Positions 45,401-54,400 of a DNA stretch of 64,000 nt are shown here, one piece after another. The position numbers and the translations under genes were made by a program. The stretch is from Gari tellinella (lineage: Eukaryota > Mollusca > Bivalvia > Cardiida > Psammobiidae), in contig OV277871.1 in the NCBI GenBank assembly GCA_922989275.2, forward strand, positions 27,414,693 through 27,478,692, read 5' to 3'. Every line of letters begins with the position of its first letter. Position 1 is the first letter of the stretch. Under the pieces are notes generated by a model. The model made no database searches, had not been told where the DNA came from, and was given only the letters and a program-made list of their open reading frames with translations.

Positions 45401-48400
45401 AAGGCAGAAGTAACAGCATTTTTCTTTATAACCGGGAACCCATAACTCTAAGAATGTGCACCGTAACAAATATTTCCTTTATCCTAACAGATGATTCTTC
45501 AGAAGGGTTCCACTTTACTCTCAAGCCTGCTTTAAGCAACCAGCTCTTTTCAAAACTGAAGAAACAAAGTTTCAAACTATTGGGAAGCGATAAGGGAAAG
45601 GGTAAACTTGACTGAGGTCCATGAATTTCAAACACAACTTCCAACAGTTGGATCATCATCTTGACAGCCAAAACCTTGTTGGTAAATGGGGCAATTCTAG
45701 AAAATATCATACTTCAACCTTGAGGTCATGCTATATGAAAATACATCAATCTTCCTTGTGGCTATCTTTATTCTATTTTTCTGGTTTCCTCTTCATATCT
45801 TTAATTCTTTATACATGTACAGTTAAAACTAAATCCTCTTAGTCTATATTACGCCCACTAAAACAGAGGCTACCTGTAATTGGTTTATTAAAGACAAGTG
45901 AAAGCTTAAAGCAATGTCACAGTAAAACAGAAAGCTCCTAAAGGATCTTTCTTTTTTACTGTCACATTGCTTTATGCAGTCACCTATCATAAACACCTAA
46001 TAATTAACACAATCTGTGGTCATAATAGTCTTACTAATGAGGTTTTGCTGTACTTGTTATATCTACAATTTTTTCCCTAAGTTGTCTAAATACCAGCCTG
46101 AAACTGCTCTACAGAAACATTGCATTCCCATATACTTTCCTTACAGACTATCAGCGATCTACTGGTTAATATTTGAATCCTGCATGTGAGAAAACTATAC
46201 ATATAAAATGGACAGTTTTAGCCAGAGCAAATGAATTATTCATAACAAGTTTCTGTAGAGGGCTGAGTAAACTATACAACATCATGCCCATGTTCCACCA
46301 TCTCCTCTATAAATTATTTAAATGTTTCATTCACTACTCTTTTAGTTTAAATGTGGATTTTTTATAAAGCAGTGTATAAAATCTAAAAGTAAAGCAAGGC
46401 ACTTAGGGTAAGGGCAGGTTATATAAGTTAACTGAAATCCTAAGCCCCAGAGGCTCGACCAAACCTTATCACATGGCTCCAGATAAGGGGAGTATTTCAA
46501 AAATTAAAATCTTTATTTCTGCTTTAAACCCTATGGTGTTACTATTTATTAGAATCGTCTTAAAGAGATGATTCTAATGAGAAGTAAAACCTTAAGATAT
46601 GATGCTGAAATAAGTGAGAAAATGTTGGTTTTGTTCAGTTAATCCCACCCTTTTATCTGGAGCCCTGTAAATAATTGAACAGTTTCATTCACTTCTCTTT
46701 TAGCTTAAATGAGAGTAATTCTTTATAAAGCAGTGCATAAAATCTAAAGCTAAAGCAATGCCCTAGGTAAGGACCAGTAAAATAACAGTTTACTGAAATC
46801 CTAAGACATTTGCTCCCCAGATAATCAACCAAACCTTATCAGTTATGATGCAACTACTCATTTGAATAATTTCTTTACACCAATATTAATGTTTAGTTCA
46901 ATCATGCGGTTTGGTGAAGATACAAGGAAATACTTGAAATACTTGTCTTTACTGGTGCTCTGGAAAGTGAGCCCTTAACCAATATTTGACAATTACGCCT
47001 TTAACTCTTTACATGCTGGGAAATTATTTTCATTCGAGACAATTGTCAGCTGCTCTTGTCTTATAAACAGAGTTTTCTAAAATCCTTTTCAAAACAGGGT
47101 CAGAGAGTCGGTCAGTCTCAATTCTAATAAGGGACACCACATTATGCGGGGTCTCATCTGGATCCAAACTGTTTGCAAAAGGTATTCACTGTGGGACATA
47201 GCTGCCACTTGCATGCAACAGAAGAAAATGGTTCTATTTTAATATGTACAGTAATGAACATGCATCATAAGAAATATTTTCTATATCCTAGTAGATGGTA
47301 ATTACAAGCAGATAGTAAGTAAAGCAGAATAAACTGTGAGTCACATTCGGTTGAAACAGGCTATAGATTTATTGGGTTACAACTCTCTAACATACTCTAG
47401 CATGACGGAGATGGGCTTAAAATAAGCTGACAAGACAAAACTTGCCTTTTCACATGATTCATACTCATCATACATGGGCTAGGACATATGACATTATCCT
47501 TGCTAACAAATTGCAGTCAATAAGACAATTCAAAAGAATGTCAAGTTTCTGTATTAACAATTACTCCATGAACTCCACTGAATTAACTAAATCAACAGAT
47601 ATGTACCATCAGAAATATATATTCTATATTCTAACAGATATGGTAGCTGAAAGCAGACTGACGGTAAAGCAGAATGTGGGATAATCATAAGACTGTCTTC
47701 AAAACTAGAACAGACAAAAGGGTAAATAGGGCTAAATCTGGTAACCAATGACTAAAAGCTTGTGTGTATGTTTCACTAGGCCTTTATTTTGTAAACATTA
47801 AGTTAATTTAAGAAATACGATAGGCTCCTAAAAGTTGCTCCTATTATATTTTATTAAACTTTTTCGCCCTCAAATAGCCCATGCATAAAGTTCATTCACT
47901 TTTGAGGGTCAGAACATATTTGAAACACAAAAGCAGTAACTCAAGTCAATTGATAATCCAATGTATTATAGATGATGCATAGATCAGTGCTATATCACCT
48001 TTATTTGTTTGTCACTTTATAAGAGATACACTAGTTTACAAACCTGGTCTTCTAAAATTTCTTTTATTGTTCTTTTTTGTATATTTATAGCACAATTTAC
48101 AGCCCTCTTAACAATGCACTCTAGATAGAGACAGACTGGTATTGACATCCAACTTGTTGAAGAACTTAACCCCCTCTATTACCACCACAATTTGCTAAAT
48201 TGTATTCATTATTAGGTGTAAAAGACAGATGACAGCTTAAAGCAAGGTGAAAGAAAAACAGAAAGTTCCTTAAGGAGCTTTCTGTTTTACTGTTATCTTG
48301 CTTTAAGCTAACATCCATCGTTCATACAATCAATAAGCCTTCTTTTTTAGTGGTCGTAACAGAGAGATTTTTACTGTATTCATGCATCATAGTCTACTTG

Positions 48401-51400
48401 CGGAGAAAGGTGACCTTCAAAGTTGAAAGTCGGTCACTCATGCATGAATATGGTTTGGGAAATGTCATGTGACACATCAACTTGTTACTACAGACACAAG
48501 GTGAAATATTCACATTGAGAAACAGACATGAAACCGTCTATCTATGGGGAAAAGTACATGTTAGTTTTATTTAAAAGTTCAGTTTCAGAACTACTTTTAA
48601 TGTCATCATGAATGTATGTCACTTTGTTACCCCATAGCTGATTCTTTGTGTTGAAGAAAGGTGAACACTGAAAGAATTTGCCTGATGAAGGTGCATTTAC
48701 TGCTTTGCTTTCAACCAGTGTTAAGCTTTTATCTGCTAGGATATTGGAACTATTGATTTTTGTATATTCATGAATGTACCCAAGCAGGGTTCCCGCTGGG
48801 CATCGCCAACGGCGCCATTTGCGCAAAAAAAATAATTCTGGCGACAGAAATTTCGAATCGGCGAAAGTGTCTGGCGCCGAGAAATTTCGGAATTGTCGCC
48901 GCATAATTGTACAGTTTATTTTCTCGCCGACTCTAAAAATCTTAAAATTGGCTTCAGAATTCGGCTAATCCATACACAAGCTTAGCCTATCACCAAACGC
49001 TACTGATGCGTGTAAACACGTTACGCAATCGTCGATAACGACATGTGTAATGGCTGGCTGTCAAACAATGTTTGACCACACGCGCCGAGATTGCTTTTAA
49101 TGTGTTGTAGATCTAATTGGTTATCAAAAAAGTGATTGACAGGTTCGCCCCAAATCGGAGACCTTTTCAACGACAATTTTTAGAAGCGGTGATGCGAAGG
49201 CCAAAGATTTATGTCGCCGATACGGGTCGGATTAAAATCAGATAATTATCCGTAAGTTCTGGACAAGCACACATTTTATATGAAAGCTGATCAGAATTTA
49301 TCATTCATGAATTGATTTCCACCACAAAAATCTTTGTTTATTAACGTAACAGAAAAATACTTCGAAAATGATACCTTTACAAAATGACGGGGCGCCGTAA
49401 CATTTGCTACGAGAACTACGTATATTTTGTTAGTCTAAAAAGTATTCCCCAGCGCCGTTTTCTAACAATCAATTAAAATTAAACAGTGGACCTAAATTCT
49501 TCTGTTTGTTACATAAGATTTGTGCAAATGTATAATTATTAAAATAGGTTTTACAACCAATTACGCTCGTAAAATTGAGTTGCAATCAGTTTTCGCGGTA
49601 GAAAATTAAGACGCGTTATTTCGTTGTTAAAACCACACCAACTTTATGGCGCTAGTAAATATCGTCTACAGAATTTGTCGTCTGCAACCTTTGTCATCTG
49701 CAACAATTCTCTGAGTTAATTTTTGTGCATTTTTTTTTCAGAAAATATCAGTGTCAAACAGTTTGTATCTATATAAGATGATGCGCGTCTCATCTTGATC
49801 CATACTGTTTGCATAATTTAATGAATAACAGATTGTTAAGTTGCTTACTCTGTCTAGATCTACTCCATAGATAGAAATCTAGACCATTTGAACTACTTCA
49901 TTCATTCTCTCAAGAAAATAGATATAGTTCCAGTTTACCTTTACTAGTCATGAATGAATAATATATATAAGAACCATAAGAAATAGTTCTTATATCCTAG
50001 CAGATGTTAGATCTAGCTTAAAGCAGGCTTAAACTTTTACTAAAACATAATGCTCCTGAAGAGTATTCTGCTTAACTTTCAGCCTAGATGCTAGAATAAT
50101 AGGCCCATGTCAGTATTATAAAAAGTATATAGTATATCTGGGTGAAAAGTGTCTCTCTCTTAGTGGTCTATAGACTTATCTATTCACTGATTAATATTTG
50201 GCACCCCAATCTCCCTATTAAAATTACCAAATCTCCCTAATTGGGTCCAAGAAAATATCACATGTATGTATAACATACAGAAAAAAATGGCGAAAAAGTT
50301 GGCTCCAAAAATATTATTTTGGCGCAAACTTTTTTCATTTGGCGCAAGTGCTGGCGCAAGAAAATTTTAAGCCAGGGTGAACCCTGCCAAGTGTAACCAT
50401 TTTCTTTAGTTGAGGAATACATTACAGGTCTAAAAGGGTTCATTTATTGAGATATGGGTTAACTGTCATCATGAATGTATATGTTGACCATTTTCTTCAT
50501 ACCTGGCTGTCAGTGTGTACTGTTACCCTCTTAATAATGCCTTATAATCCTTACAATACTGACTTTCAAAATAGACTACCGGTATTCAAATTTATTTGAT
50601 AAAAGGTGTGTCCTAATTTACCCCAACCCCCTGTTAACCCCATGACCTGTTTCAAGAATTGAAATTAGATGACCACTTAAAGCAGGTTGAAAGTAAAGCA
50701 GAATGCCCCTTTTGGCACATTCTGCTTTACATTCAGCCTGATTTGAGCTCCCATCTGCTAGCATACGTAGAAAATTATGGCTCACATTCATGACTGTAAA
50801 GTGGAGCTATTTTTCAAGGAGGAATCATTTAATGGTGTAAAAAGGTGTATTCATGGGGTAATGGGTTAATAAAATTGGTTATTTCCTCATGATGATGTAA
50901 TCAGATATCAAGCTTATCTTGCCAAGCCAAGGTACAGACAAAATGGGATTTATACAACTGCACTGACTAGTTAATCATAAAAAATCTGACCTAGCCATAG
51001 TTTATGTCAACATTCATTACCAGAGGGCATAGATTACCTGGATTTAGAAGACACTGTATAAGGTATTAAAGAGTAATGCATGGTCATGCTTGAGGCATTT
51101 AACAGTTGACCTTAAGCTTCTATGAAAGTCAGGTACTCTGGTGATCAAATGAAATGAGCCTTTGGTTATAGAAGATGAATATTCCAACTTGTTCAGTAAA
51201 TGGGTAAATGGGTTAATTATTCCTCCACTGAAGAAAATATTTAGTCGTGAATACACACCACCAGAAATGTTTTGTATATCCAAACAGACCTGGCTGAAAT
51301 CAGGCTGAAATTAAAGCAGTGTGTGTCTAGGTGCATTCTGCTTTACTTTAAGCCTGCTTTCAGTGGTAATCTGTTTTCAAAACTAGAGACAGGGCAGGCT

Positions 51401-54400
51401 ATGGGGTAAAGGGTTTAGGGCCCAACAAGGTCAAATCTTATCAACTCATGGCTGATAACCACAGGGCCCTACTTCACTCTGGGATTTATGACATGAGGCC
51501 CTTAGTTTTGCAGTATGTGAGGTCTAAAATTTGTTTATGAACATTTGGCACACACACTTCATCTAGCCTGAGAAGACAACATATCTTAATCCCTTTTCCT
51601 CAAACTGTGACCAAACTTGAACCACAAGACACACAGTATAGGGTACAGCTCTTATCGATTTGTGCTTTAATGTTGTTCTCAGTCACTAGTCTTTTAAGAA
51701 AATCATGATTCTTCATATGCAGGACTGCAACCCTTTAGGCTTTACTCCTGTAGGCTTTTATTTAATCCTTCCACTGAAGAAAATTGTCCTGCTTTATACA
51801 GTCATGAATATGTATCGTAAGAAATCATTTTCTATATTCTAGCAGATGGAATCTTACAGCAGGCTGAACGTAAAGCAGAATGCTCCTTTATATGCACTCT
51901 CCTTTACAGTAAAGGGTTAAAAGAAAGCCATGCCTCTTCACATGAACGACTGCTTAAAAGAATGGCTGTAGCTTGTCGGTTTCAGTATTTGTATATTTCC
52001 AAAAAAATATTTATATTATAATACATGCATCACCTGATCACAAGTTGAGGTATGTTAAAATGTGTCACAAAATGTTTCAGATTGCCTAGGCTACACATTT
52101 TGTACTTAACCCTTTAAAGGGACTCGCAACCGGATGGTGTACTTGTCAAAATAAAATAAAATACTCAAATAAAAGCAAATTTGTGGCATTATTTGGCTTC
52201 TGACATTAAAAAAATATGATCAGTCCAAAAAAAGTCTCAAGAATCGTCACCGAATCTTAGATTTTTAGATATTTTCCATCGTTTTTCTATACCGACTAGT
52301 AGACGGTATAGTTGTTGTTGTTGCTTCTCTACACGGGCTCAGACATAAACACGAGCCGAATTACGAAGTTGTATGCACTTTCGATCGCTACACATTGAAA
52401 TACGTTAAATCGATCCGAGATAAACGGATAGTTTCCGTGGTCCATTGGTCTAAGCGGTTTCCCCTATTTTGCCTTCTGTCCGCCAATGCCGGGCCCCGGG
52501 TTCGAATCCCACCAGAGACCAATATTTTTTTTTATTGAAATACATTTTTTTAAACAGAATTTCTTATCCTAAACTAATTCTTTACCATTTATATAAGCGT
52601 TTGACACATATTTACAAATTACTATTTTTAATGCACCATCTGGTTGCGAGTCGCTTTAAACCCTAGTCCTGCATATTGGCGTCCTTTTCAAACAGTGTAC
52701 ATGTGAATCGTACACAGTGTGTCCTGTAGGTTGTAACGATTCGCCGAAACCTGCATCGCAGTTTATCGCAATACGGAGAAATCGAATCGAAATATATTGC
52801 AATATACCGTGTAAGTATGGAACAAGCATCTGCCATCGTGTTTACTGTATTAATCTTGTTCAACCAGGCCCTTGATTCGCTACTTGTTTCTTAATAAGAG
52901 CGTCTCGTTGAGCGAGATTAAACAGAAACGAAATAGTACTGTTACACCGGCTAGGGATATGTATAAAACACCGGACTGCGTCTACTACGCGTTGTTTCGA
53001 AAACAATTCCGCGAAACAAAAGTAAGTTTGTCCATTCTTTTACCGTTTTTAAATAAGGCAAAGAAAATCGTTTTTTCTGAATCTGAACCGCGGGGCAATA
53101 TTATTCAGCTCACACCGCAATATATCGGTACACCGCTGAATCGTTACACCCCTAGTGTCCTGTGCAAACAGTGAAGGCCCAGATCAGAGGGCTCCAAAAG
53201 GAGCCCTCTGATCAGGGTTTTCACTGTTTGTCATAAATTCCAAACAAATGCAAAAACAAGCCTTAAAAGTCAGTAATGGACTAGACTAAGATTGACACCG
53301 GAATTGTCCATTTAAAGTTTTAGGGAGGAAAGAGTTAATTTATCTTCATACATAATTTGCCCTGAGCTGTCCAGTTCTAAAGAGCACAAAAATCAAACCA
53401 TCAAGTTCAATATCATTCTAGTCTGAAAATCTTTATTGCCTTGAAAACTTTAACCATACCATACAATATTAAACTTTAGTCTGCAAGTCTTCAACCTAAC
53501 CCTCTAACTTTAATTGATTTGATATGTTATGATATTATTTCGCCTCAAAAGTATTTCAGTCATGTTGCAACATCAAGCAAACTATCAGTGGAGGAAGACC
53601 CCAGATGCCCTTCATACACTTTCAGGAACAAATCAACCACTAGGTAGAACCAAAGACCAAGACAGCTAGAAGGCTTCCCCACATGAAAAATGATCAAAAA
53701 TCTAACAGATTGGGGTTTGAACCCACAGCAGTAAAGAGCCAAGTGAAAGTCAGTAACAGTGACTAACACCCTGCAAGCATGAGGCAAGTGATTTGATATC
53801 GGCAAGTGAATTTCATCCTTAAATGACCCTGAATAGCAGATCCATGTGTATAACGTGGATGCAGTTTGCTCAATCATATATATACTCAACAGTTGATGTC
53901 CCTTTAACTGAAAGGGGGTATGGGGATAGGATCTCAGTTTATTTTCTCATTCAAAATACATCAAGAATCAAGATTCCAACCAGCAATCCTGGTTTTATAA
54001 AGCAAGTAGGTCATATGCTACAAATGCTTCTCTACTTAAAAATAACCTATTCAATCAGCTTGTTTTTAAAACACAAGTTTGCGATATGAACAGCTAAACC
54101 TTGATATATGAGCTGTGCCATGACAAAGCTAGCCTTATTGCACTGCAATATTGTACAGACCAAGCATCATTTTCATCCCAGGGTCTGTAATTGAGTTTGT
54201 TCTACACTACCAAGAACTGTATATAATACAGCTACATAAAATGCTTTGGGTGCTTGTGGGGGTTTAACAGTGAAGATCAGGACCAGCTGCTGCATCTCTG
54301 ATGTTGTGGTCGGTCTTGATCTACACTGTTTGCAATGCAATGAGTCCGGTTTTTCCTGACACAGCTCATATTACTAAAATGTAAACCAGACCAGTCTTAT

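Noticed and set aside
52431..52520. A functional tRNA-Ser or tRNA-Leu gene
   Set aside because: Acceptor pairing and A/B boxes are good, but D and anticodon stems do not form, the T stem pairs only partly, and it is inside a repeated TIR element.
52872..53174. A 100-codon open frame
   Set aside because: It lies almost wholly within the hAT MITE at 52727-53154, runs through its TIR and into family D, and has no domain I recognise.
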